NCBI GenBank assembly: GCA_003550325.1
Contig: QKWP01000205.1
Coordinates: 50,287-114,286, forward strand
DNA length: 64,000 nt
Direction of reading: 5' to 3'
Source: Gigaspora rosea
Lineage: Eukaryota; Glomeromycota; Glomeromycetes; Diversisporales; Gigasporaceae
Numbering within the stretch: position 1 is the first letter of the stretch; each line of letters begins with the position of its first letter. Both the position numbers and the translations under genes were made by a program. Shown piece by piece: positions 34,182 through 45,649 of this stretch. The notes beneath the pieces are model-generated. The model did not search any database. It was not told where the DNA came from and worked only from the letters and a program-made list of their open reading frames with translations.

Positions 34182-34507
34182 GTTAATAACTTTTGATCCA
34201 CTAGTCCAATTTGGATGATTTAACTACCAAAATAATCCTCTCAAAGAGAGAATTCTAACAAGCCCAAATCACAATAATCTAATCACAGGATCATAAAATT
34301 GACATAAATTTGTGCATTATTACTATATACTATATAGTATTTATTTAATAAATACTATATATGACATAGTAATAATGCACAAATCTATATCAATCTTATG
34401 ATTCTATGATTAGATTCTTGTAGTTTTGGGCTTATTAGAACCCTCTCTTTGAGAAGATCATTTTGGTAGTTAAATCATCCAAATCGGACTAGTAGGTCAA
34501 AAATTAT
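34182..34507. repeat. Foldback module A
   Basis: A hairpin whose arms read gatccactagtccaatttgg, then gatgatttaactacc, a ctctcaaagagag palindrome, and aagcccaaatc. It closes at actatatagtatttatttaa. It shares this arm order with the modules at 34538 and 37020-37860. Confidence 0.7.
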
Positions 34508-34537
34508 TTATTATATTTTATATAATATTTAATAGTA

Positions 34538-34836
34538 AATAACTTTTGATCTACTGGTCCAATTTAGATGATTTAACTACCAGAATGATCCTTTTGAAGA
34601 GAGGATTCTAACAAGCCCAAAGCCACAAAAATCTAATTACAGGATCATAAAATCATTATAGATTTGTGTATTATTACTATATAGTATTTATTTAATAAAT
34701 AATATACAAATCTATAATGATCTTATAATCCTGTGATTAGATTTTGAAGTTTTGAGCTTGTTAGAATCCTCTTTTTGAGAGGATCATTTTGGCAGTTAAA
34801 TCATCTGAATTGGACCAGTAGATCAAAAGTTATTAT
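34538..34836. repeat. Foldback module B
   Basis: Same design as module A: aaataacttttgatctactg, then tccaatttagatgatttaac, then a tttgaagagaggattctaac block. It is inverted around 34690 and lies next to module A with a spacer of about 30 bp. Confidence 0.7.
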
Positions 34837-35125
34837 ATATAAAAGTTTATAAATATTTTTAATAATAATTTAATATACGTGAAATTTGATTGTCTATTAA
34901 ACCAGTCAAGTGGGAGGAGAGGGTAGGCTTTATAGCAAATGGAAATCAGGTGATTTCTGGCACTTCTCTTATTAATATAAATCACTATTTAAAATAGTAA
35001 ACAATTTAACTCTAAGTCTAATTAAGTAAGATTTGCATCAATAACGTAACTATCTCTATCACAGCTTTTACTCCATCATAATATAATAATATAATAAATA
35101 AAAATAATTAACTAAAGAACCAATT
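34837..35125. other. AT-rich spacer
   Basis: I see no supported feature apart from the start of the LINE target site at 35126. Confidence 0.3.
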
Positions 35126-35141
35126 AATAACTTATTGTATT

Positions 35142-36379
35142 TTTTTAAATTTGGCAATCCTGCCTTCTGTGTCTGTAGACTTTATTATACGACTGCATTT
35201 GTATATACATACATTCTACTCTAACAGAAAGCTCACCCGATTTTATTCAAGTGCGACCCGCCTAGCAAAGTTTTGGCTCAATTCAGATTCTCAACTTACT
35301 GAGAATGTGTTGCCTCCTATCACCGGCTGGCACATACCAACCATATCAAGATTGCCTTCTTTTTAGACTTTTTTCCTCTAACCTTTCTAGTAGAAAGAAC
35401 CTACTATAAGAAAAACTATAACAAAAAAGAAGAAAAAATAAAAGGAAAAATAAAATGGGGAAATACTAACTAACTACTATCTAAACGACAAACCAAATTC
35501 GACAAAAAAGATAAAAATGAAAAGAAAGAAGAAAAAAGCAAAAAGAAAGAAATACATGATAGCACTATCAATACCTGTGCAAAACAATAAAAATTATATA
35601 GTATTGTACAAGGAAACGCCTCATACCATATACTATATGTACATCAAGAGAAAGAAAAAGAAAAAATCTATACGCCTAATGGGATGTTCTAGANCACTAT
35701 CAATACCTGTGCAAAACAATAAAAATTATATAGTATTGTACAAGGAAACGCCTCATACCATATACTATATGTACATCAAGAGAAAGAAAAAGAAAAAATC
35801 TATACGCCTAATGGGATGTTCTAGAAAGAAATTTCATTATGTCATCCCTCCCGACCTCTGACACGTCCTTTTTGTTTATCTCGACGCAGAAACGGACCTT
35901 ACTCGTGACGTCGATTCCAATTCGGAAGGCGCTATCCTAATTGGTAGGAGTAAACACTGCCGATCTTTTGTTGGGTAAACCGAAATGCCCACTTTTTGAA
36001 ATTTTGAAAAAACCAAAAGGGCTCGGGAAAAAGTACCAAACTTAAAGGAGTTTGAAAGAGTTACACTGTATAGAATAACATATCTTACCAAGCCTCTACT
36101 TCTACTTTCATATCCATAGAACTTGACAAAGCTCCAGAGTTTCTCTACTACGTCTTTGTTCAATAGTACCAAAGCCCGCCAAGGTGCTTCACCTAAAAGT
36201 CTGCAAATCTTTTTCAACTCTATTTCAGGTGCAGAATATCCAGTGAATGGACTTTGTACCCAACAGCAGCTTGGTGAAGTTTTGTTGTGTATAGACATGT
36301 TAACTATAGAGTTTTCGTAGGTCGGTGTTCTTGAAAAATTTGGTAAGAGGGATCGTTGAAAAGAAAGAGTTGTGTTCTG
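35142..36379 (-). mobile_element. 5'-truncated LINE, copy C
   Basis: Minus-strand remnant with the 3' end (ggcaggattgccaaattt on the minus strand) at 35142 and a perfect 16-bp target duplication aataacttattgtatt at 35126-35141 and 36380-36395. It is more diverged from the copies at 30705 and 58901. Fragments such as GTFSRALLVFSKFQKVG and YPTKDRQCLL align in order with theirs. The internal duplication around the N at 35694 is probably an assembly artefact and inflates its length. Confidence 0.8.
35563..35825. repeat. Exact 131-bp duplicate flanking a single N
   Basis: 35563-35693 and 35695-35825 appear identical and are separated only by the N at 35694. This is what results when two overlapping contig ends are joined by a token gap without merging. 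It should be treated as one copy until checked. Confidence 0.85.
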
Positions 36380-36395
36380 AATAACTTATTGTATT

Positions 36396-36621
36396 AATAC
36401 AAAAATATAAATTAATTTTATATTTATAATTATATTTTAAAGAAACCAGGTTCAAGAACCAGATATTGGAACCAGTTTTGAAACCTTTTAAAAACCAGGT
36501 TTTTAGGTTTTTGAAATAGAACCTAAAGGTTCCAAACCAAAAACTGAACCTAAACAATCTGACTATTCCTATACATAGGTCCTGTATTTTTATATTGTAA
36601 TTTCTTTGGCATTGTCACTAA
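36396..36621. other. Possible hAT-like end with ggttc words
   Basis: Reiterated aaccaggttcaagaacc-type words at 36445-36560 end at ctattccta (36571). See 32035 for the proposed partner end. No gene. Confidence 0.35.
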
Positions 36622-36885
36622 TACAGTGGCCTACCATATTATTGTGGACACTTTTTAAAAATTTATAAATTGGGTTTGGGTAAGTAAATATAGCACGAAA
36701 TTTATATCATATGCTAAGCAAATCTCAAAATATAATATATTAAATTTTCATGTAATTTTATTAGATTGCACAGAATTTATGCAAAAAAAACCATAAACAT
36801 GGTTTTTTTCATTTGACCAAAAATCAAAATTCGAATTTTTTTTTTATTTAAATTTTTTTTTTTTACAAAAACAAAAAACTAATTA

Positions 36886-37972
36886 GGGGGCTTCCAGAAA
36901 TTATGTAATATTTTTTTACTAATAAATTTCAAAATTTTACCCTACCTACCCACACCTGATACTCTATTAGCCAATCAAATTTTATATTTTTTAAAATTTA
37001 TTCATAAGTTTTAATTTATGAAATTGATAATAACTATTGCTCTACTGGACCAATTTAGATGATTTAACTACCAAAATGTTTGTCTTACTGAGATGATTCT
37101 AACAGGCCCAAAATTGTTAAAATATAATCACAGGATCCCAAGATCATTCAACTTTAGTGTAATTTTAATAGTGATTTTTTAGAATTACTAAGTAAATTTC
37201 TTTAATATTGAATAACTTTTGATCCACTAGCCCATTTTGGATAATTTAACTACTAAAATGTTCATCTCAGTGAGATGATTCTAAAAGCTCAAAATCGTTA
37301 AAATCTAATCACAGGGTCTCAAGATCGTTCAACTTTTGTGTAATCTTAATAGTGATTTTTTAGAATCACTAAGTAAATTTCTTTAATATTGAATAACTTT
37401 TGATCTACTGGCCCGTTTTGGATAATTTAACTGCCAAAATATTCATCTCAGTAAGACGATTCTAACAAGACCAAAATCACTAAATTCTAATCACAGGATT
37501 CCAAGATCAATGAAGATTTTTTTGTTTGTTTAACAATACAAATCTTTATCGATTTTGGAATTTTGTGATTGGAATTTAGCGATTTTGGGCTTGTTAGAAT
37601 CGTCTCACTGAGACGAACATTTTGGTAGTTAAATCAGCCAAAACGGGCCAGTGGATCAAAAGTTATTCAATATTAAAGAAATTTACTTAGTGATTCTAAA
37701 AATTACTATTAAGATTACACAAAAGTTGAACGATCTTGGGCCCCTGTGATTAGATTTTAACAATTTTGAGCTTGTTAGAATCGTCTCAGTGAAACGAACA
37801 TTTTGGTGTTAAATCATCTAAATTGGTTCAGTAGAACAATACTTATTAATAATTTTATAATTTTATACTTTTGATCAAAATTATAAAAATTTGACCAGAA
37901 TTATAATTATAACCTGATATTTTCGGGACCCCACCCACCCACTAAAAAATCACATAATTTCTGGAAGCCCCC
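36886..37972. mobile_element. Harbinger-like foldback MITE (1087 bp) nested in the Tc1
   Basis: Termini gggggcttccagaaattatg and complement, flanked by TTA at 36883-36885 and 37973-37975. The interior is five copies of the gatccactggcccattttgg / gatgatttaactaccaaaat / gtctcagtgagacga module, three in one orientation and two inverted. They fold around a centre near 37525. Confidence 0.85.
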
Positions 37973-37989
37973 TTATGGTTTAATGCTTT

Positions 37990-39050
37990 ATAGGTCCCTT
38001 CTTGCATTAATACAAGCAACAACCTGATCGGGTATACTTGTAATAAGCCTATGGTAGTACTCAGGTGGTACATTAATCTATGCCTTTTTGACAAGAGCAT
38101 CCAGCTCTTTCAGATTACCTGGATTTGGCTTGCGATACAGAGACCTTTTAACCATGAACTACATGTTTTCTATTGGGTTAAGGTTAGGCTCTGAGGGGGC
38201 CAATCCATCCATCTAATTCAATTTTTTGTCATAAATGCCTTTCAATGTCTGCAGTATGAGGTCTGGCATTGTCTTGCTGAAAGATGGGATGACCACGATC
38301 ATTACTTGATAGAAATTTTTTTAAGCCAGGAAGAACATACCCACAGAGAATTTTAATGTAAGAATTACTAGTAACTGAGGATTTAAGTGCAACAATAGGC
38401 CCAAGCCCATACCAGGAGAAGGAGCCCCAATACATGCAACCTTTAATACGATCTACGGTTCCATTTAAGCAATCCAAATCTCATTTTTCATAAGACTCAC
38501 GCCAAACAAGACCACGAAAGCCCTAAAAGAGATGACATATGATTTCGTCTGACCACAATACACTTTGAAGTGCCGGACAGTCCAATTTTTATGTGCATAA
38601 GCCCTGTTAAGCCTTTTTTTGTCTGTTTTCTTCAAAAATCAACAGTTTCTGAGTGGCAATACATGATTTTAGTTTTTCACTATGCAAAGCATGACGCACA
38701 GTACTTCTAGAAATTTTTTTTGCTTATTTTTGTAGTTAAAAAGGTTAGTAATTTGGGTAAGGTTGAGACGTCGATTGCCATCAGTTACTAAGTTTTTTAG
38801 GTTTTCATGGTCAGTAAGTGAAAGAAGCCTAGGACGTCTAGGTCTTTTTTTTTTTTGCCTCTGCTCCTACTTGACAGTACTCTTGAATAATATTTTGTAC
38901 AATGGATTTGCTGCACCTAACAGCTACTGCGATAGTACGAACCAAATTACTTCGCTGGTGGCCATAAATTATTGCGCTCCTTTGGTCTTCTGTTAAGTCT
39001 TTACGACTACCTATTGTTTTGCGAGAAAAAAAAGGATATGTATTTTTTAT
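37990..39050 (-). pseudogene. Tc1-like transposase remnant
   Basis: Read on the minus strand. The N-terminal helix-turn-helix part is at about 39030-38880 (SRKDLTEDQRSAIIYGHQRS, then SKSIVQNIIQEY). The middle is degenerate with frame changes. The second catalytic Asp lies in GHPIFQQDNARPHTA (about 38295-38240). The terminal block EPNLNPIEN (about 38195-38165) holds the last catalytic residue, Glu; the Trp expected just after it is a stop (tag). A further stop lies before INVPPEYYHRLITSIPDQ (about 38075-38020). The order and spacing are those of Tc1-type transposases. Several stops and frameshifts show it is inactive. Confidence 0.82.
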
Positions 39051-39407
39051 ACCGATTTGTCATACAAACCTAGCCTTTTTTATATGGCATAATATTGGCA
39101 CGATGTCATATTACATATAGGCGAAATTTTAAGTTAATCCAAAACGAGTATGATCTTTAGTGAATTTTTTAGTAAAAGCAAAAAAATCTGGAAAAATCCA
39201 AAAATCGATTTTTGGTCAATCCAAAAATGAAAGTTCATCGAATTTTCTGCATAACTTCTGCATGTCCTAATGAAATTGTAAAATTTTAGTATATTGCACT
39301 TCAAGAACTGCTTAAACCGTAATATAAATTTTGCGCTATATTTACTTACCCGAACCCGATTTATAAATTTTTAAAAAGTGTCCACAATAATATGGTAGGC
39401 CACTGTA

Positions 39408-39963
39408 AGTTTTTATGTCTGAGATTTTAAAAACTACTGCAGGATTTCCCAAACTAAAGTTTTGTTAAATATAAATATGAAATTTCCAACTATCATATAT
39501 TTAGAAAAAAATGTTAATTCTATTTTTACAAAGCTCTAAATATTTACTATTGTATTTAATAAATCAACCAATCAACATTAATTTTACAATAATTATATTT
39601 TTTGTTGATCAGAAATAAATCTGCTTATATGTTACATACTGATCAACCAATCATGCGATAAAAAAATATGAAGAAATAAAATTGCAATAAAATTAAAATT
39701 TTTATTTTAAAGCTTAATTCGATTTTATCATAAGATAAACAAGCATACTTTTATATATTTGATTATATATAACAAAACCAAAACATCTTGTTTGTAATAT
39801 TGATTGCTTTATTAAACTTTTAAAATTCTAATATGTATATGCTCACATATATTAGGTATAGATTCTTTATTACATTCTAAAAAATTACATCTCAATAATA
39901 AAAAAAAAATATACAGTTAGTATGTAGTTAATAAATGGGTTTTAAACTATTTTATTTAAACTT
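39408..39963. other. AT-rich spacer
   Basis: I see no supported gene or repeat. The right end is the target site of the next LINE. Confidence 0.35.
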
Positions 39964-39981
39964 AAAAAGATTCTAATAAAA

Positions 39982-41117
39982 CATTCACAACTCTTCCCAA
40001 TGATCCCTCGAACCAACAACCACCGAACGGACCTGCAACAACACTTATAGTTAGTAACGTTTACTTTACACAAAATTCAGCTGTAGCAACTGGAATAAGA
40101 AGTTTAGAGCTTGATGAGTCCTTGGATTGTACGGAATAATTGAAATAGAGCTAAAATAGAGGTTCCCTTTGGGTTCGAGACTCCCCCGGTGGAAGACTGC
40201 AGAACTATAGAAAAAGTAGTTGGTGAAAACCAGAAGAGTTTGTCAAGTATTTGTGGAGCTGTGGCAGAGTAGAAGCAGAAACTTGGTCAACTTTACTATT
40301 CTATATAATGCAAACTACTACACTCTCTTTACGTTGGTTCCTTTCTGCCCGCTACTCAGTTTTTTCCGTAATTTTTCCAAAAGTGGCAATTTTGGCATAC
40401 CATCTCCAGAAGATCAACATTGTTTATATCCAAGAATATAAACGAAGTCACGAGAAGTCACGTGCTCAGAATGCTGCCAAATGACCATGTGGTGTCAGTG
40501 AATGACTTATGTCTGATAGACGGGATTAAATTAAAATTAGGATTGGTGGATCTCGGCCTCTTAAAAGATGTAGGGTTACGTAGTTACATTCTTTTTGTAA
40601 TACAGTACTGAGATCATTTAAACTGTACTGCATAATTTTTACGAGTGTAGTATACACTCTGACTATACCTATTTAGATTTGTTTTGTTTTGTTTTACTTT
40701 TTTCTTTTTCTGTTTTGTTTTTTTGTTTTTTTCTTTTCTTTCATTTTTCATTTTTCCCTCTTTTTCTCTCCTTTATATTTTGTCGTTTTCTTTTAGTCTT
40801 TGTTTTTATCTTTTCCTATATTTTTTCTTTATGTGCTCGTTGTGAAAAAGCTAAAATTTTAAGAAAAGAAAGGTGATCTTGATATGGCATCCAACACTAT
40901 TCGGTGATTGATAGAAAATAACTTGGAAGCTAGATTCTGAGACCGGATTGAGACAAAGGTTTGGTATAGCGGATCGCTTTGGGCAGGTAACTTAGTTATC
41001 GCTTGGAGAGTCTTTTTTACACTAGAATGTTTGTAGTCACATTTTGTATTCGTACAAGGCAGCAGAGACTGCGTAGTTCATTAATAAAAAAAGGCAAGAT
41101 CGCTGAATACAAAAAAA
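39982..41117 (+). mobile_element. 5'-truncated LINE, copy D
   Basis: Plus-strand copy flanked by aaaaagattctaataaaa at 39964-39981 and 41118-41135 (18 bp), ending in an A-run after aaaaaaaggcaagatcgctg. Coding remnants around 40340-40480 (NFSKSGNFGIPSPEDQHCLY) match in order the FSKFQKVGISVYPTKDRQC block of the copy at 35142. The stretch at 40680-40840 is a t-rich 3' untranslated part, corresponding to the similar a-rich parts of the other copies. Confidence 0.82.
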
Positions 41118-41365
41118 AAAAAGATTCTAATAAAATAAATATATTAAACATAGAAAAGTTTATCTGTTATATACCAATGTTTATCAAAGTTTACTACTTA
41201 TCTTACTTCATGAAATCGTTATTTTTAGTTTATTCATAGTTTTTTTTTGCAACAAACTAAATTTTGACAGTCTAGTAATAGTATATTTATACATTTATTC
41301 AGCGTAAATTCAAGTGGATTTGACTAATATTATTAAAATATATTAACAAAACCTCAATTTTATTT

Positions 41366-41480
41366 AGAATAGTCTAGTACAAAAAGATTTGTACCCCAAA
41401 TAGCTCTGATTCAAATATTTTTTGTACAAATTAATTTTTGATTTTTTTAATTTAATATACTTATTAGATTACCGGATTAA
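41366..41480. repeat. 115-bp direct repeat marking the start of duplication 2, copy 1
   Basis: tagtctagtacaaaaagatt through ttttaatttaatatacttat to ttagattaccggatta is nearly identical to 52256-52370. It marks the left edge of two collinear but unequally inflated regions (41.4-44.2 and 52.3-60.1 kb). Confidence 0.75.
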
Positions 41481-41750
41481 TTGGCCAGAGTGTAACGACG
41501 GACCTTTAATTTCTATGCAAAGTGTTACAAAAATTACCTTCCTGATATGCTTCAATTGTAAAAATTTTAACAAATTTTACTTTTTTGATATACTTGCATA
41601 TATGATATAAATCTTATCAGAAATGGAATTTGGAAATTTTTTGTTTGCCCGCACGTGTATCTATATTTGTGCTTTAATATTACCAACATATGCATATTAA
41701 CGCGTTTGATATAATATGATGAATATCAAATAATGAGTTTATATAGGAAC

Positions 41751-42868
41751 TGCCTATTTCCACCATGGAATTTTGCTATTCCACTATAGTTATACAACAA
41801 GTTACTATTTTTAGATTTTAATATACAAGTTACTCTCGTTATAGTGAAGTCATCAGGCTGAGAGATTTTCTTCACTATATCGAGAGATTCACTATATCAA
41901 GAGTCTCTTGATATAGTGAAAATTATATATTAGCTGTATAAATCTTCACTATATCGAGAGGAATTTAATCTACTTAAAAAAAAATCAAATAGCATAAGTT
42001 GTTATTATCTTTTATATAATACTAGGTTACCGTTATCTTGGTTGTTTGCTTCAAATAGAAACAAGTAAGTAAAAGAGATCAACCACGAAGAGATTCTACG
42101 ACAAAAAAGGTATGATAAAGAATTGAATAGCATTTAAGTAAAAAAAATTTTAATTTAAAAAAGTAAGTTTTAGAGTATGTTCACATAATGTTAAGTGTAA
42201 AACTATAGTAGCAGCAGAATTTATTAGTCTTTGCAAGTAAATGATAGTAGTAGCGGTAGGGTTTATTACAGTCTATTGTAGTTAAAATTACCAACAATGT
42301 ATTTTTTATAGCACATGTTTCTGTAGAATCTACTTTCATATGCAAGAAACACTGCTAATATGTATGTAGTGTTAGTTAGTTTTATTTATCCCAAGTCTTT
42401 ATTATTATGCATGAAAACGATGATTTATCGCTTCATATGATTGGTCAATATATTATCGACTTCACTATATCAAGTGACATTTTGTTATATCTATTCGAAA
42501 GAAATCTTCACTATACCTTATATCAAGAGTTTGCTATGTAACTTCATTATAACGAGTATATTTTAATATGCTTGGTTTTGTTCTAAAAAAATTCTTCACT
42601 ATAGACCAATCTTCACTATATCAAGAGTTCACTATAACGAGAGTGACTTGTAATATTGTATATTATAATTTTAATTAATTATCTTTAATTGGTTCGACTT
42701 GATTTAGATTACCAAAACAAGACTTGTGTAATATTACATGATACTAACAGTGTGTAACCAAAAATTATTTTTGCGAAAACAATGCACCGGGCCTTAGTGT
42801 AACATACATGCATATTTGTGTAACTATTCTAAAAATAAAAAATCTTGTGTAACCAGAAATAGGAATAT
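41751..42868. mobile_element. Old gggaattgc-type element, degraded copy
   Basis: The left end (ggaactgcctatttccacca) and interior words (cttgtgtaatattaca, gaaaacaatgcaccgggcc, cttgtgtaaccagaaatag) correspond to the left and right arms of the complete element at 52460-57124. The right end is eroded. Because it sits at the same relative place in both duplicates, its insertion probably predates the duplication. The TA MITE at 41826 interrupts it. Confidence 0.55.
41826..42650. mobile_element. 825-bp MITE with TA target duplication
   Basis: Termini caagttactctcgttatagt and complement (one mismatch in about 23 bp), with TA at 41824-41825 and 42651-42652. Subterminal words ttcactatatc(a/g)agag recur several times in both orientations. 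It resembles pogo/Tigger-type nonautonomous elements. No transposase. Confidence 0.8.
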
Positions 42869-42878
42869 ATGCATATAT

Positions 42879-43185
42879 GGGTTGTCTAAAGCGGAGTTAA
42901 ATCACATGATCAACCGCCAATCAAATTATAGAATTTTGACGATCGCTGGTGAAACAAAACAAGAAATAAAAACAAAAACCTGAAATATACAAAAAACGGC
43001 AGTCTAACCTACCTCAAGTAGGTTAATAAAAAATGTAGGAAAATAATTTTGTCTATATAAAAGATAATTTTGCCTATATATAACTACCTAAAATCTAAAC
43101 CAACCCTAATATAGAATGACCCTAACCCTAAAGTTAATTGAGAAAATTATTAAGAAATATAAGTTGACTCCGCTTTAGACATCCC
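42879..43185. mobile_element. 307-bp MITE with 8-bp target duplication
   Basis: Left gggttgtctaaagcggagtt and right ends matching gggatgtctaaagcggagtc as complement, flanked by gcatatat (42871-42878) and tcatatat (43186-43193). The corresponding place in the second duplicate (about 57140) lacks it. Confidence 0.78.
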
Positions 43186-43290
43186 TCATATATAGTAAAA
43201 ATATCAAATTATCTCACTTTAAAACTTAATTCTTCACAATTAGTGATTCAATTTTGCTTAAATTTTAACTATATCTTTATTATATGCATA

Positions 43291-43463
43291 CAGTCAAACC
43301 CGCAATAGTTACATTCACATTAGTCACAATCTCGCTATAGTTACCTTAATTTTTATATTTAATTATATATACTATATATAAATTTTAGCTTGTTTAGTCA
43401 CAATCTCACAATAGGCATATAGAAAGTCTGATTTTGGCATATGACTATTGCGGGGTTTGACTG
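43291..43463. mobile_element. 173-bp pogo-like MITE
   Basis: Termini cagtcaaacccgcaatag and complement, with TA at 43289-43290 and 43464-43465. The paralogous site near 57235 (atgcacattaatg) is empty. The end sequence recalls the 342-bp MITEs at 25550 and 47969 (cagtcaaccctcc), so they may share a transposase source. Confidence 0.85.
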
Positions 43464-43695
43464 TATTAATGCACTTGCATAGTACAAGCTTATAGAACTG
43501 CATATTAGTTGCGAAAATATTTAAAATATCTTTTATTTTTAAATAATTTTCTTTTTTTTTGAATACAGCAAATTGTATATACAAAATTTTTAAAATAAAA
43601 CAATATTAAAACAATAAAAATAATATAATAAATTAGATTAAAACCTATTTTATTTGATATTAAAAAATTTTTAATAATTAATTAAAGGATTAATT

Positions 43696-44050
43696 ATTTG
43701 TAACCACGGATACTATAACTCATCCCAACAAGCCAATCAAATTCTAAGATCAGGTGTAATATTACACATTTGAAAAAGTCAAAACAAACATTCGTTTTGC
43801 CAAAAATTGCTTCTAAATCAAAATTTTATATATGAAACTACCTTTCGGTTTCTAACAAAAAAAAATTTCTTGCTAAATTTTAATGTAACTAAAGCCTTCT
43901 CTAATCTAAAAGCCTTACACCAAGCCTCACTCTAACTGTAACCTTAATTGCATAGTTTTATTTTTATAGAAAATTTGGTTTGATAGTCACGTTACACCTG
44001 ATTTTAGTATTTACAGTTATAAAATTTATTCTGTAACCTACGGTCAAAAA
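43696..44050. other. Insertion absent from the paralogous block
   Basis: The sequence between ttaataattaatt and aaaaatataaaaacttttac here has no counterpart at about 60045. It contains aggtgtaatattacac near one end and tcacgttacacctgat near the other, plus the ttgctaaattttaatgta segment seen also at about 26600 and 56870. Type undetermined. Confidence 0.5.
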
Positions 44051-44315
44051 TCAATTAATTCTTAATTAAAAATATAAAAACTTTTACTAAAAGTTAAAAT
44101 TATGCAACTTTTTGAGGTGCAAATCTTTATGCACCGGACCATACACTTGTTTATCTTTCATAGCAAAGATAGGCTACACAAGAAGTATTATAAAACATAT
44201 AAGGATAGTTATTGGCTTAAATCTTTAAGTAATTCATGTACAATAGCACAGAGTGTCATAAAGTAATAGATGGTCTTATATAATACAATATATTTCAAAA
44301 TGTGATTTTATTATA

Positions 44316-44953
44316 AAAGAATAGAAATTTGTCGCACCTGCAACATGTCGCACCCCCGATTCAGCCAATCAAATTGCACGATTTTGTAGACAAAAAATTT
44401 TATTTTTTAAAAATTCAAAATTTTACTAGTAACATGTAAAAATAAATAAGTGATATCAAAGTATATAATGTAAAATTTTATTCTAAACAACTTTTTCTAA
44501 GTCATAAAGATAGATTATCATAGTAAAAAAAAACATTCTATAAGAAAAATCAAAAATTTTGATCGTTAGCACATATAAAACTTTTTTTTACTAATATAAA
44601 TCTATCTTTGCATTTAAGAATTATATGTAAAATTTTATGCTAAACAACTTTTTCTAAGTTAAAAAGGTAGATGTTTAGTAAAAAAAAGTTTTATATGTGC
44701 TAACTTTGGAAATTTTTGATTTTCTTATAAACCGTTTTTTTTACTAAGACAATCTAATCTATCTTTATGACTTAGAAAAAGTTGTTCAAAATAAAATTTT
44801 ACATTATTTGATATGCTATTTTATATAAATTTTACACTTTATTATGTAAAATTTTTAATTTTTAAAAAAAATTTTTTTGACTATAAAATCGTGCGATTTG
44901 ATTGGCTGAACCAGGAGTGCGACATGTCACAGGTGTGACAAATTTATTTTCCC
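44316..44953. mobile_element. 638-bp foldback element, copy 1
   Basis: Left agaatagaaatttgtcgcac and right gtgtgacaaatttattttccc are inverted ends, flanked by ttattata (44308-44315, 44954-44961). The stem passes through gccaatcaaattgcacgatt and aacaactttttctaagtcat. A relative at 60142-60918 has the same design with an extra MITE. Confidence 0.78.
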
Positions 44954-45250
44954 TTATTATAATACAATAATATGAACAATGACTTCATACACACATATAT
45001 TCGACCATTTTGTTTATCATATAATAAATTATTTTTTTAATTTTCTAATATTTTTCATATTCTTCTGAATTCTGTTTGCGAAAATTTCTTCTCTGAATTT
45101 GGTCTGGTCACGCTTAGCACAGTTATAAAACTGCAAGAATAAGCCAAAAAAAGGATAATATGTACTTATTAGACTGTTAATATGTTGTTGGATTTTTGTT
45201 AAAGACTTACAGTCTGAATTAGGAATTGTTTTGAATTGAATACTGTTGCT
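44954..45250. other. AT-rich spacer with an unassigned frame
   Basis: A minus-strand open frame of 81 codons (45029-45274) contains KTIPNSDCKSLTKIQQHINS. I do not recognise it. Its beginning lies within the hAT-like element at 45251, so any real protein would have been interrupted by that insertion. Confidence 0.3.
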
Positions 45251-45641
45251 TAGTGTTTCAAGTCGATATGTCATTAGTCGACTTAGTTGACTTAGTCGGC
45301 TAAATTAGTCGATCTTTTAAAAAGTCGACTTAGTCGACTATGAATATAAATAGGTACTATTATATAAAAACTATCGGAGTTTTTTGGAAGGTAGACAATA
45401 ATTCAACATAAAATACGAGCATGGTCCGTGGGTAGTTTCGGAATTATATAAAATATGCCAAAATACGGTAAGAAAGATATTTAAGAGGCAATATATCTCA
45501 ATAAATTTATATTATATGCAGTATGTAGAAAAATAAATGAATATTATAGCAATATTCATTTTAATCGACTTAGTCGACTAAGTCATATTTAGAACATCAA
45601 CTCGACTAAGTCTATAAATTTTTTATCGACTATAATCACTA
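45251..45641. mobile_element. 391-bp hAT-like element
   Basis: Termini tagtgtttcaagtcgata and the complement of tagtgattatagtcgata, flanked by a perfect 8-bp duplication ctgttgct (45243-45250, 45642-45649). Subterminal regions are built from the palindromic word agtcgacttagtcgac. Noncoding. Confidence 0.85.
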
Positions 45642-45649
45642 CTGTTGCT

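Larger units (their letters stand above)
36624..39405 (-). mobile_element. Tc1-like transposon with a nested MITE
   Basis: Termini cagtggcctaccatattatt and complement continue as an inverted repeat for about 70 bp. They are flanked by TA at 36622-36623 and 39406-39407. Without the 1087-bp MITE at 36886, the element is about 1.7 kb, normal for Tc1. It carries a dead transposase on the minus strand. Confidence 0.88.
43190..44150. repeat. Duplication 2, core block, copy 1
   Basis: Collinear with 57130-60120. Shared stretches include tcactttaaaacttaattc, cacttgcatagtacaagctt, ttaaaatatcttttattttt, acaataaaaataatataata and, at the end, gaggtgcaaatctttatgca. The block contains the empty sites for two insertions in the other copy (57398 and 58901), and itself carries the insertions at 43291 and about 43696-44050 that the other lacks. 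Confidence 0.78.

Noticed and set aside
35517..35861. 114-codon frame with an internal duplication
   Set aside because: It spans the N and the duplicated contig ends, so it is an artefact.
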